64,000 nucleotides of DNA, taken from Bdellovibrio reynosensis (GTDB lineage: Bacteria > Bdellovibrionota > Bdellovibrionia > Bdellovibrionales > Bdellovibrionaceae). Under the pieces are notes generated by a model that worked only from the letters and a program-made list of their open reading frames with translations, did no database searches and had not been told where the DNA came from. This document shows, one piece after another, positions 52,180 through 61,121 of the stretch (positions are counted from its first letter, which is position 1; every line of letters begins with the position of its first letter). The stretch covers positions 248,001-312,000 of the forward strand of contig NZ_CP093442.1 of assembly GCF_022814725.1 (NCBI RefSeq), in the 5' to 3' direction. The translations under genes and the position numbers were made by a program.

Positions 52180-53844
52180 TTAGAAATGATCAACAAGGTA
52201 CCAGGATTTGCCTTGGTCCGTGGATTTTAAGATCGCTGAATTCTGCATCGGTGAGGTGTTGAAGACTTCCTGATTTCCTTGATTTGCAAACTTCATAAAG
52301 TACGGTACCCAGGGTCTTAGCTGACTGTATTCAAGATACAAGGTGTCTTTGCGATCAATCGCAAGCACTTGATAGTAGTGACTGTAGTCATGGGCATTCG
52401 GATAAACCAGGATCTTGGGTGTACTCCAACCTTGATTCTTTCCTTCAGCAACCGTTGCTGTTTGATAGGCCAAGGCGCCAAAGTATTCTTTGTCATGAAT
52501 CGTCCTGTCTTGAGCCCACAAGCGATAGGCAAGATGCAGTTGATCTTTACTGTCGACGATCAAAGAAACATAGGTTTGGCTTCCACCGGGGACGCCAGGA
52601 ATATTATAAGTCGCTGCATAACCGCTATCAGTCATGTTCACATACTGTTCCGGCGTCCAGTCAGAAATAGAATCAGACTTTAGCGAAGATGTAGAGGTGA
52701 AGTGTCCACCATGGGATCCACCCACCACATGCAAGTGCCCGTGGCTGGTGCGCACGATGCCTGGTTGATTGTGGCTGTCGTTCACAGGCCAGGTTCTTAA
52801 AATCTCTTTTTTACTTAAAGATTTTTTAACGAGGTCATATTCAGCAATCCAGATACCTGAATAGGGATTGCCATCTTTATCAGGAACTATATTGGTAGGG
52901 CGGCCCTGTTCATTTTTTTCTAACGGGTGGTTCAAAGTCGCTTCAAGCCACACGACGAAATATTTATTTCCTGAACGCAGGATCTTAACCGCAGAACCGC
53001 TGCGATAGCCGATGGGCTGAGCGGTATGGCTGATAGTAATTGGAGTATCTAGGACAAGGTCGGCTTGTTTGTTGAAGTGCGAAGTCTGAAGCACCAATTC
53101 ACCGAAAGTTCCCTGCCAGTCTTGAAAACCTTTTTCATAACCAGGAACCTTAGCAACTATTTTATAATAAATAAAAGCAGGCGGTCCCTGCAGAGGGGCG
53201 TGGGAATAAGGTCTTTCCAGATCATACCACTGCGGAAGGTTGTCTGATGATAATAGCTTTTTGGTTTTCCAAGTGGATCCACCATCGCGGGAATACATCA
53301 AAGCATAGTGCCGCAAGAATGGGTTCTTATCTTTCACACGAAGTGCCGTATAAAGAACGTTGTCCTTATCAAAGACGGCCATCTTCGGATCCCACAAAAT
53401 ATCCTGACGATTGTTACGCTTTAAATCTTCAATTGGAGTGTCAGAAAATTCTTGCTGAAGGGCTGCTGCGCTTAACGGTAAATCCACCCACTGACTGCCA
53501 TCGAACTTAACAAATCCATTTTCAAGGTCCGTTAATTGACTGCGCAGATGTTTTCTTAAGTAAGGTGCGTTTGTACTATCAAAGGCAGGAATATAAACTG
53601 GGAAAGCCGGATTCCAGCCAAACACCGCGCGTTCGTGGGAATCGGCAATAAGTTTAAGAGCATCTTGTGAAGTTTTGATTCCTGTTAAACTTTCAGCGCT
53701 GAACGCCGGAAGTTGAATCGGTGCATAGATGCGCGAAGATTCGCTAGATGAAAAAGAAGAAGTCCCCGGCGTTTTTGAAGACACCGTTTTCACAATCACA
53801 ACCAGAGCCGTTAAGCCCAATGCAAACAGGGTGAGCTTTTTCAT
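52180..53844 (-). CDS. Exported BNR/sialidase-fold protein
   Basis: A 554-residue exported protein (N-terminal membrane-spanning signal LTLFALGLTALVVIVKT). It contains Asp-box motifs MYSRDGGSTWKTKKL and LKSTDQGKSWYLVDH and a repeated strand pattern, so it should fold as a beta-propeller of the sialidase/BNR_4 kind. Such proteins bind or cleave glycans. A full sialidase active site (Arg triad) could not be traced. It lies 15 bases downstream of the outer-membrane-barrel gene and may be cotranscribed with it. Confidence 0.75.
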   Translation of the reverse strand: MKKLTLFALGLTALVVIVKTVSSKTPGTSSFSSSESSRIYAPIQLPAFSAESLTGIKTSQDALKLIADSHERAVFGWNPAFPVYIPAFDSTNAPYLRKHLRSQLTDLENGFVKFDGSQWVDLPLSAAALQQEFSDTPIEDLKRNNRQDILWDPKMAVFDKDNVLYTALRVKDKNPFLRHYALMYSRDGGSTWKTKKLLSSDNLPQWYDLERPYSHAPLQGPPAFIYYKIVAKVPGYEKGFQDWQGTFGELVLQTSHFNKQADLVLDTPITISHTAQPIGYRSGSAVKILRSGNKYFVVWLEATLNHPLEKNEQGRPTNIVPDKDGNPYSGIWIAEYDLVKKSLSKKEILRTWPVNDSHNQPGIVRTSHGHLHVVGGSHGGHFTSTSSLKSDSISDWTPEQYVNMTDSGYAATYNIPGVPGGSQTYVSLIVDSKDQLHLAYRLWAQDRTIHDKEYFGALAYQTATVAEGKNQGWSTPKILVYPNAHDYSHYYQVLAIDRKDTLYLEYSQLRPWVPYFMKFANQGNQEVFNTSPMQNSAILKSTDQGKSWYLVDHF

Positions 53845-53859
53845 TGGGCCTTTAAAAAA

Positions 53860-54687
53860 TTAAAAGTTAAAACCGTAACCCGCGCGAAGGATCATTTGTC
53901 TAGCCGAAGACGTGCTGCTATCAGGATAGATCGCATAATCAAACTGCACCGGTATAAAGTTTCTAGAATTCAAATTATAATCAACACCAATAGAACCAAT
54001 TAATGTTTGATTTGTGCTGATCTTGCTTTCATCTAAAAAGTTCGTACTGCTTTTAGCAATCGCAAAAAGAAAGCCCAATCCGCCGCCAGCCCAAACATTC
54101 AATTTGGGGTTTTGATAAAAACTGTAGCGCAACAAGCCTTGCACGCCCAGATATGAAATGTCCACGGTGCGATTGGTGCCACTGTCAGATCCCGCGGCTT
54201 GGAACGTTTCATAACCACCAAGAATCCGAGCACTTACTTTTTGTCCAAGATCAGGAAGGGGCATTTGATAAATGCCAGAAAGATTAAAGCTAGAACCTGA
54301 AACTGAAATAGTCGTGTTAGAAATTTTAGAGCTCATGCTGTTCATAGCATAACCACCTATGACACCCCAGGATTTACCAGGAGCCACACCACCTGCACTT
54401 GAACCTGCACTGCCACCAGCACGTGCTCCCACTTTGGATAAGGTGTATTCCTGTTGCATCTTACCTTTTAAGATAGCAGCAACAGCACGGCCTTCTTTGA
54501 TTTGTTTGATTTCAAGGATAGCGCGCGCTTTTCCGTCAGAACTTCTTGCACCTAATTTATCGCCGACATTGACGCTTTCGCCTTCAAGGTCGACTAAAAC
54601 GCGATCGTTTTTAATAGTTAAAGCCCGAATGGCAAAAGCCGGGGACACCACTGATGTAACAAGCAAAGCTGCAATGAGGATTTTCAT
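53860..54687 (-). CDS. Outer-membrane beta-barrel protein with SH3-like N-terminal part
   Basis: A 275-residue exported protein: signal ending AFA (about residue 19), a small beta domain (IKNDRVLVDLEGESVNVGDK...KARAILEIKQIKEGRAVAAI) of about 70 residues that looks like a ligand-binding or FlgA/SH3-type module, a Gly/Ser/Ala linker, then about 170 residues of alternating strands ending in the aromatic residue of barrel proteins (GYGFNF). No family name can be given. It probably sits in the outer membrane. The BNR-fold gene follows at 15 bases. Confidence 0.72.
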   Translation of the reverse strand: MKILIAALLVTSVVSPAFAIRALTIKNDRVLVDLEGESVNVGDKLGARSSDGKARAILEIKQIKEGRAVAAILKGKMQQEYTLSKVGARAGGSAGSSAGGVAPGKSWGVIGGYAMNSMSSKISNTTISVSGSSFNLSGIYQMPLPDLGQKVSARILGGYETFQAAGSDSGTNRTVDISYLGVQGLLRYSFYQNPKLNVWAGGGLGFLFAIAKSSTNFLDESKISTNQTLIGSIGVDYNLNSRNFIPVQFDYAIYPDSSTSSARQMILRAGYGFNF

Positions 54688-54724
54688 AAGGTTATTATCG
54701 ACAGATTCATTTTGAAACTCAAGC

Positions 54725-54870
54725 TCCTCCTTTCCGCCTTCGCCAAGGCTTCAGCGGACGAGCGCCCTCAAACATTACCCTTTGCTAGCCCCTTTAACCG
54801 TCACGGGCTAGCCCGCCGTATCCCAAAAAGAGATGGGATGCGAGCCGGTAGTAAGGTTAACTCAGCAAGA
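54725..54870. repeat. Palindrome-rich intergenic segment
   Basis: Within the 286-base gap before the heme cluster: GCTAGCCC (54784-54791) faces GGGCTAGC (54805-54812), and ATCCC (54820-54824) faces GGGAT (54835-54839). The composition is more GC-rich than its surroundings. No reading frame of note is present. It may be a structured repeat or leader region of the following operon. Confidence 0.4.
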
Positions 54871-54973
54871 ATTTTGAAGAACTCCGTCTCAAGTTGAGAA
54901 GGCGGGTCGAGTTTTTCCGTAGAAGTCCGATACACTATCAGTGTTCGCGCGTTTATTCTATGGGGGAATGGCC

Positions 54974-56518
54974 GTGTCAAATTTCTATAGTTCTTTACTG
55001 CTTTTATTAGTAGTAGCACCTGCATTGGCGCAACCAATGTCAGAGGCGGCACTTTTTAATCGCTGCTATTCGCACTTAACGGGCAAGCCTGTTCCGTTAA
55101 ATCACGCTACGATGACAGAAATTAAGGCTGGAAAGATTAAAGCTCTTGATGCATGTAATGGGCTTTTAGATAAAGCGGATTTACAAGCCTCAGGAATGCT
55201 TGTTAACAGCGGCGACTCTGAAGCCCGAGCTGTTTTAAACAACTTTTATGAGTTTCACCGCAGCTGGTTCCCAACAAACTCGGTTGAACAAATTCAAGAA
55301 TATAACGAAGAGATGTCCCGCGGAACTATGGACATCTATGACACTACAGAGCCTGCATTAGCAGTGACCCGTGCGGTGTTTGCCCGTGGTTCCCGATACA
55401 GTGATGTGCTGACGTTAAATCAAGGTATGCACGCCCACAGGCAAGAAAACCAAACCGTCAGAAATATGATTGGTTGGAACGTCTCTTTCCCAGGCCGTCG
55501 CATCGCGGGAAATAATGCCGGGCTTGATCAAAACCTTTTTAATTTCAGAGCCTACACTCAGGGGTATGACGGAAACTCAGACACCACTCAAGCTATGTTC
55601 ATCACGCTTCCAAAAATTGAAGTGGGGGAACTTGTTGGTATTCGTCTGAAAACAGAGTCCGTGATGATTCCAAACCTTTCGTTACAACCACTCGGTGGTG
55701 ATAAAAGAGGTAATGACCAACCAGGTTTGAATTTTAACTTTAATTTATTCGCGACCCATGGCGGTGGTGTGCTAGGCACGCCGATTTATTTGATGTTGAA
55801 CTATGGCCACGGCCGGGGTGTTGAAGCCAATGGTACAACCAAAGTTCCCCGTCGATGGGCCCAAACCAACATGAACACGTTCTTGTGTCAGGATCTTCCG
55901 TCATTAAGGGAATCTGATGTGCGCCAATATGTCGTTGGCAACTCTTCGACACCTTTCAGAAATGGTGCTAGCTGTGTAATGTGTCACGCTACTTTAGATC
56001 CAATGGCTTACACTGCTCGCAATGTGGTTGTTGGTAACTCTGACTTTGCGGCATTAGATCGCGGAGCAAGAACCCACTCTAAGACAGCATTGCATTTAAC
56101 TAGTTATCGTCCTGAAATCGCCTCAGTGGCAGGATGGCCATCAGAACCCGTAGCGAACTTCCATCGTCAAACTCCTTCAGGCAGATTGTTCTTTAGATCT
56201 ATGACGGGTGCTTTGATTGATAGACAAGTGCCGAACATTGCGGGCCTGGGTGCTGCGATGGCTGATACTCCGGACTATTATTATTGTGCGGCGAAACGTT
56301 ACTTTGAACATCTAACAGGTATTCAAGTAGCTCTTTACGATCGCACGAATCCGAATAATGCAGAATTGAATTTAAAACTCTCTGAAGTTGCAAAAGAGGA
56401 CCGTAAGTTTGTCGAATCTCTTGGGGAAGAGCTTCGTACATCACAATCTGTTCGTCAGCTTGTGAAAAGAATTATGGCATCAGAGTACTACCGCAACGTG
56501 AATTTTAGAGGCAATTAA
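54974..56518 (+). CDS. Exported heme-motif protein (DUF1592/DUF1588-like)
   Basis: A 514-residue exported protein with a clean signal peptide (LLLLLVVAPALAQ). One c-type heme motif, CVMCHATLDPMAYTARN, lies near residue 333; its surroundings recall the CxxCH...DP segment of the planctomycete-type DUF1588/DUF1592 cytochrome proteins. The rest has no other clear motif; late in the chain is YYYCAAKRYFEHLTG. The start is GTG at 54974, 6 bases after GGGGGA, rather than the upstream ATG that touches this site. First gene of a five-gene rightward operon with a Tat-exported partner. Confidence 0.7.
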   Translation: MSNFYSSLLLLLVVAPALAQPMSEAALFNRCYSHLTGKPVPLNHATMTEIKAGKIKALDACNGLLDKADLQASGMLVNSGDSEARAVLNNFYEFHRSWFPTNSVEQIQEYNEEMSRGTMDIYDTTEPALAVTRAVFARGSRYSDVLTLNQGMHAHRQENQTVRNMIGWNVSFPGRRIAGNNAGLDQNLFNFRAYTQGYDGNSDTTQAMFITLPKIEVGELVGIRLKTESVMIPNLSLQPLGGDKRGNDQPGLNFNFNLFATHGGGVLGTPIYLMLNYGHGRGVEANGTTKVPRRWAQTNMNTFLCQDLPSLRESDVRQYVVGNSSTPFRNGASCVMCHATLDPMAYTARNVVVGNSDFAALDRGARTHSKTALHLTSYRPEIASVAGWPSEPVANFHRQTPSGRLFFRSMTGALIDRQVPNIAGLGAAMADTPDYYYCAAKRYFEHLTGIQVALYDRTNPNNAELNLKLSEVAKEDRKFVESLGEELRTSQSVRQLVKRIMASEYYRNVNFRGN

Positions 56519-56538
56519 ACAAGTTTTTGGGGGCCACA

Positions 56539-58215
56539 ATGGGGGACGGAAATAATTTTACTCGTAGGGGATTTATCGCCACTGGTGCTATCGCCGGTGC
56601 AGCGGCATTAGTGCCTACACCCATCGAGCGTCTTTTAAATGTTTTAAGCAGCGGTTTCATTAGCGAAGCGCAAGCGGAAGCTAGTGGTAACGTGGGTGCT
56701 AGAAACTACATTAACATCCTGATGGCTGGTGGTCCGATGCGCTACACCTTTGACCACTGGATGCGCACGAACTCAAGTGATCCTACATTGGATTTTAATC
56801 CAATGATCACAAATAAGTTTGTATCTTCTGGCGGCAGAGTGATCGGCGTTGAAAACGCGACATTTAATTACAACGGCGTTTTAGTTCCACATATGTTTTC
56901 CCATTCTGTGTTTCACCGCAATGGGGGACAACGTCCTTTAAGAGATCTTTTAAACAATATGCTTGTGATCCGCGGTTATGGCTCTGGATTTGATGGCCAT
57001 CCGTTTAACGCCACAATTCAGCAAGCGCCGGTGGGCGGTGTTTCTTCGGTGGCTGGTTTAGCTGCTGACTATTCAACAAAAACATTCGAAGCTGTTGAAT
57101 TTCCTGACCGTGGTGCTTTCGGTAATTACAGTTCTACTAAAGGCAAAGCACTTAATAAAGTCAGTGGACCCCATGCCTTGCTTGAGGGTTTTGGTGGGCC
57201 GCAGGGCGGTCGTGTTAAAGGTCGCAGTCTTGCGGATCGTAACCGTGAAGCTTTTGATTTGGCGCAAGCGCGATTGCGTGCTTATGCGCAAAGTGACTTT
57301 GCTGGTAACGTGATCGTCGGCAAAAATTTAAGCAACGCTGTAGAGCTTATGAAAAAAGGCTCTGGCAACCTAGATTCTTTCTGGGGGCCTGCTGTTGCAC
57401 GATATAAATCAATTATTGAAAACAGCATGCGCCAACAAGGCTTGGTAGGTATTAATGATGTTCCTTTGATTTCTGATCAGGGCAATTTATGGCGCGTGCA
57501 TGTGACTGACGGAAACCGTGGTCTTACAGTAAGCAGTGATTTTGACATGCGCGATGCTACAAAATCCATGACTTGCCCAGGTGCCTTAAGCGAAGGCTTG
57601 GCAATGGCCGAATACGTTTTAAAAGAAGGCCTAGTGACTTCTTTAAATTTGCAAGTGGGTGATTTAGATAACATCACGTTAAAAGAAGTGGGCGGTGGCG
57701 TTCGCATGTTCAACGCGGTCAAGGACATGCACGAAACAGGTGCAATCCCAGGTGTGTTGCTGTGTACAGCCTATTACAGAGCCATCGCAGCGGGTCTTTT
57801 AGAATTAATCGATCAGTTAAAAGCGACGCAAAGAAACGGTTCGGATCTGTGGTCTGAAACAGTCGTGCAAATTATTTCTGAATTCGATCGTTCGGGCCGT
57901 AGTAATGGAACGGGCTCTGATCACGGTTTTAATCAAATGGTTACAAGCGTGTATTCAGGTGCCATCACAAATGGTCCATTCGTAGTTGGTAACATCCAAC
58001 GCGGTGGTCACGGTGGAGGCTACACTGGGACTCAAGGTATTGGGGCGCCGATTGATGGTTACAATCAAAAAGGAATGCCATCACCAACAATGGCGGCTTC
58101 AACAGTCGCTGCTGTCTTAAGAGTTCCACACAATCCTTATGAAAATTTGGCAGCGCCATTAGTGCAATTAAATGGCGGTCTTAAAGTTTTAAAAACAGCG
58201 AAGATTGTGGGGTGA
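56539..58215 (+). CDS. Tat-exported DUF1501-like protein
   Basis: A 558-residue protein with a Tat signal (FTRRGFIATGAIAGAAAL). The early ILMAGGPMRYTFDHWM and the late SEFDRSGRSNGTGSDHGFNQ, then VYSGAITNGPFVVGNI, resemble DUF1501, an alkaline-phosphatase-superfamily group in which SEFGRTxxxNGxxGRDHW and GGxxxG precede the C-terminus. In Planctomycetes DUF1501 genes pair with heme-motif DUF1549/DUF1592-type genes; the same pairing here supports the call. The enzymatic role of the family is unknown. GGGGG five bases before the ATG at 56539 decides the start; the gene begins 20 bases after the heme-protein stop. Confidence 0.7.
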   Translation: MGDGNNFTRRGFIATGAIAGAAALVPTPIERLLNVLSSGFISEAQAEASGNVGARNYINILMAGGPMRYTFDHWMRTNSSDPTLDFNPMITNKFVSSGGRVIGVENATFNYNGVLVPHMFSHSVFHRNGGQRPLRDLLNNMLVIRGYGSGFDGHPFNATIQQAPVGGVSSVAGLAADYSTKTFEAVEFPDRGAFGNYSSTKGKALNKVSGPHALLEGFGGPQGGRVKGRSLADRNREAFDLAQARLRAYAQSDFAGNVIVGKNLSNAVELMKKGSGNLDSFWGPAVARYKSIIENSMRQQGLVGINDVPLISDQGNLWRVHVTDGNRGLTVSSDFDMRDATKSMTCPGALSEGLAMAEYVLKEGLVTSLNLQVGDLDNITLKEVGGGVRMFNAVKDMHETGAIPGVLLCTAYYRAIAAGLLELIDQLKATQRNGSDLWSETVVQIISEFDRSGRSNGTGSDHGFNQMVTSVYSGAITNGPFVVGNIQRGGHGGGYTGTQGIGAPIDGYNQKGMPSPTMAASTVAAVLRVPHNPYENLAAPLVQLNGGLKVLKTAKIVG

Positions 58216-58219
58216 TGAA

Positions 58220-58921
58220 GTGAAGAATCATTCAAGAACCAAAATCTTTACCTTGTTATTGTGTGGCGCTTTGCTAACCCAAGCCTATCAAAACTGTGGC
58301 GAGATGGCGCAGTTTGAGGTTTCTGAACAAGCTTCCTTGGGATTAAGTCAAAGTTCGCAGTCGTCAGATGAAAATCATCCATCAGCAAAACCGGTGGAAC
58401 TGCCAGTTCAGAAGATCCAGGTCGTGAATAAAAATTACGTCGCGGCTTTAATGCGTGAAATCTTCACCACAAGCACGGGTCCAGTTCCGAATTTAGAAGG
58501 CCTTATTCATCAATGGATCATGACTCGCGGGGCGCAGTATGGTCTAGGTTGCAATCCTTATAGCTCTTATACGGGTCGTGACTGCGGTGGTGATATTTCT
58601 AACTCTAATTTGCCGGCAAAAACAGACGCCAACACCGTTCGCGAATCGTTCCGTATTCAATTTTGCGAAAACATCTTAGGAATGGATGAAGGCGTCAACG
58701 CCATCCTTCAAAAACTAAGAAACCGGGGTGCTGCTCCGACGGCAGACACGGTGAAACAGGTCTATGGTCTTTTTTATCGTGGCGATGAAGCACCTGAAGC
58801 TGTGGTGAATTCACTGCTTGATTTGGACAGGACACTGGCGCTTAAAAATGAGACGCCTCTAGAAAGATGGCGAGCTTTAGCACTCCAAGTTTGCGAATCA
58901 CCAGGGTGGCAGTTACAATAG
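58220..58921 (+). CDS. Exported Cys-containing protein, putative atypical lipoprotein
   Basis: A 233-residue exported protein. The leader ends in LTQAYQNCGEMAQF: a Cys sits where a lipoprotein Cys would be, but with Asn at -1 instead of Gly/Ala/Ser. The middle has NYVAALMREIFTTSTGPVPN and several Cys (CNPYSSYTGRDCGG). The C-terminal helices resemble DUF1592-type segments (ALALQVCESPGWQL). GTG start 4 bases after the previous stop. Third gene of the heme cluster. Function unknown. Confidence 0.65.
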   Translation: MKNHSRTKIFTLLLCGALLTQAYQNCGEMAQFEVSEQASLGLSQSSQSSDENHPSAKPVELPVQKIQVVNKNYVAALMREIFTTSTGPVPNLEGLIHQWIMTRGAQYGLGCNPYSSYTGRDCGGDISNSNLPAKTDANTVRESFRIQFCENILGMDEGVNAILQKLRNRGAAPTADTVKQVYGLFYRGDEAPEAVVNSLLDLDRTLALKNETPLERWRALALQVCESPGWQLQ

Positions 58922-58945
58922 CAGCAGGGGTTTCGGGGGAAATAA

Positions 58946-59956
58946 ATGAGTTTGGGGATGAAGAAAAATTTGATCGTGGGTGGTGCTATGTTAGTCATGG
59001 TTTTGGCTTTCCAAAACTGCAGTGACTTTGCGTTGCAAGATCAAGTTCTTTACGAACAAGGCCTTTTAGAATCCCGCGAATCGTTAGATGCAACGACTCT
59101 TCCGAAACTTTTAGAATCAGATGACATTGGAATGTGGTCAAAGCCTTCAAATCCAACCTTTGTTAACGTCACTCCATTCTTAGCACGTCAGTGGTCCGTG
59201 GTCGTCGCTGCGGATCGTTCTGTAACCGGTAAAATTATTTCACTTGATTCCGGTGCCAACTTAGATGAAGGGTACATCAATATTGCCGACGGAAAAATTC
59301 GCGCCGTTCACGTAAGCACGGCTACAGATTCTTCGTATGTCGAAGCCAATGTTCCAACAAGCGGTGATAAGATGGTCATCGCTGCTACTTTCGGCGTGGA
59401 TGCAGAGGACATTTCTTTAGTCGTCAACGGTATCGTACAATCCGCGACGGTTCAAAAGACAGGAACTCCGACTGATTTTTCTTATGTCGCAAAAAGTCTA
59501 ACCACGGCACCTGCTAATGGCCAAGTTTATGAATATGTCGTTTACGGTGGATACGATACAGGTGCTTTGACGAATCCTGAATTAAATGTGATGTCTCGTT
59601 ATATCGCGGATAATAACACGATTGCGAATGTGGTGTTTGATCCAAGCCTTATTGGTGGTGGCACTACTAAAGATGAAGAGGAAGTAAATCCTCTGTTTGT
59701 TGCGGCTAAGGCCATCATCGATGCTAAATGTTTAAGCTGTCACAGCAGTTCAAGCAATGGTGACTTCAGAAACTTAACTGAAAGTAAAGCCATGCAAAAT
59801 GGACTCGTAGTTGCTGGAAGTCCTGCAACTTCTAAACTTTATTATCGTCTGAGTGGCGCTACAGTAGGTCCTGGACCACGTAACATGCCTACAAGCGGAA
59901 GTGTCTCTGCTTCCGAAGCTCAGGCGATTTCTGACTGGATTTCAAGCATTCAATAA
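58946..59956 (+). CDS. Exported LamG-like/cytochrome c protein, atypical lipoprotein
   Basis: A 336-residue exported protein with the same unusual leader end as the gene before it (LAFQNCSDFALQ, Cys after Asn). Residues 70-210 are a beta-rich LamG/concanavalin-like domain (for example KMVIAATFGVDAEDISLVVN). The C-terminal 90 residues look like a small cytochrome c: heme motif CLSCHSSSSNGDF near residue 260 and a candidate Met ligand in RNMPTSGS, then SEAQAISDWISSIQ. It could anchor a heme domain at the envelope surface. GGGGGAAA precedes the ATG at 58946. Confidence 0.7.
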   Translation: MSLGMKKNLIVGGAMLVMVLAFQNCSDFALQDQVLYEQGLLESRESLDATTLPKLLESDDIGMWSKPSNPTFVNVTPFLARQWSVVVAADRSVTGKIISLDSGANLDEGYINIADGKIRAVHVSTATDSSYVEANVPTSGDKMVIAATFGVDAEDISLVVNGIVQSATVQKTGTPTDFSYVAKSLTTAPANGQVYEYVVYGGYDTGALTNPELNVMSRYIADNNTIANVVFDPSLIGGGTTKDEEEVNPLFVAAKAIIDAKCLSCHSSSSNGDFRNLTESKAMQNGLVVAGSPATSKLYYRLSGATVGPGPRNMPTSGSVSASEAQAISDWISSIQ

Positions 59957-59989
59957 CAAAATAATCAATTGATCGAGGGGGATTATTAA

Positions 59990-60472
59990 ATGAAATTTTT
60001 TGCAGCTTTGCTTCTATCTATGAGTTTTTCATACACAGCATTGGCTCAGAGCGTGGTTGTCGACGTGGTTTTAAATCCGATGGGGGATTTTAAAGCGAAA
60101 ACATCAGACGTTAAAGGTGAAGCCGTTGTCAACGGTGACAGTGTTTCAGCATCTAATATCGTGGTGAATTTAAAAGGTCTTAAAACCGGTGTTGAGCTTA
60201 GAGATAAGCATACACAAAAACACTTAGGTACTGACAAGTTCCCAGACGCTGTCCTTGTTTCTGCTACAGGAAAGGGTGGTAAAGGAACTGGTAAGATTAA
60301 AATCAGAGGAATTGAAAAAGACATCGCCGGTGTTTACAAAGTCGATGGCAAAACTCTAAAAGCGAAATTTAAATTAACTTTATCTGATTTCGGTATCGAA
60401 GATATCAACTACATGGGTGTCGGAGTTGAGGACGAAGTCACTTTGAATGTCTCCGTCCCAGTAAAACCCTAA
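59990..60472 (+). CDS. YceI-family periplasmic protein
   Basis: A 160-residue YceI protein (signal ending TALAQ). The lipocalin-like barrel pattern is complete: FKAKTSDVKGEAVVNG, IVVNLKGLKTGVELRDKH, then DAVLVSATGKGG and the late strand FKLTLSDFGIEDINYMGVG. YceI proteins bind long isoprenoids such as polyprenyl or quinone chains. In a cluster of heme proteins a quinone-related role is reasonable but unproved. It ends 4 bases into the convergent barrel gene. Confidence 0.85.
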   Translation: MKFFAALLLSMSFSYTALAQSVVVDVVLNPMGDFKAKTSDVKGEAVVNGDSVSASNIVVNLKGLKTGVELRDKHTQKHLGTDKFPDAVLVSATGKGGKGTGKIKIRGIEKDIAGVYKVDGKTLKAKFKLTLSDFGIEDINYMGVGVEDEVTLNVSVPVKP

Positions 60473-61113
60473 AAACGGAAATTAAGCCCGATTTTCCAAA
60501 GCGTGGCCCCTTCAGCTAAGGGGCCAATCCCTGAATAGAAATCCCAGCGTGGAAACAATCGTAAGTTAATATCAAATAAAGCCGTCATATTTAATTTGCG
60601 CCCATCATCGATGCTTAAAGTTGAATCTTCATTGGGCCAACTGACGTTTTTCATAAATCCCATTCCTGTAACACCTAAGCTGATTCTTCCGGAATGACGA
60701 TAGAAAACCCGTGGTGAAAGACCGTAAACAGTGAAGGGGACTTTGTCTTCTTGATATTCAATTGTTTGCGGATCTTCGCCACTGTTCGCTCTTCCAGAGC
60801 CAACGAAGGCACCAATACTCCATCCCCAGTGACGGTATAATATATCTCGTTGCACGCCGATGATCAGGCCATTGTAATTCACTGGGGCCTTACCAAGCGT
60901 CACACCCTGCTGAAGTTTTAAGGTGTCGTTCCATTGAATTGAGGAAAGAATCAGGGAGTTCACTGTTTGTGTTTTATAGGCGCGCTCTTCAGAGGCAGGT
61001 GCGTCTTGAGCCTCGGCAGACATTTCAGCCGCGTCCTCTGACGATTCCTCTTGGGCGTAGCCTGTTCTAAAGGAAAGAAGGACTAGGGTTAAAAGTAATA
61101 ATTTCTTTTTCAT
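60469..61113 (-). CDS. Exported beta-barrel-like protein
   Basis: A 214-residue exported protein: signal peptide ending GYAQ, an acidic Ala/Glu-rich stretch (EESSEDAAEMSAEAQDAPAS), then strands ending in an aromatic residue (WKIGLNFRF), typical of outer-membrane barrels with eight or so strands. No family name. It lies 8 bases behind the barrel-cytochrome gene, and its stop overlaps the convergent yceI-like gene by 4 bases. Confidence 0.7.
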   Translation of the reverse strand: MKKKLLLLTLVLLSFRTGYAQEESSEDAAEMSAEAQDAPASEERAYKTQTVNSLILSSIQWNDTLKLQQGVTLGKAPVNYNGLIIGVQRDILYRHWGWSIGAFVGSGRANSGEDPQTIEYQEDKVPFTVYGLSPRVFYRHSGRISLGVTGMGFMKNVSWPNEDSTLSIDDGRKLNMTALFDINLRLFPRWDFYSGIGPLAEGATLWKIGLNFRF

Positions 61114-61121
61114 TTAGGTCC

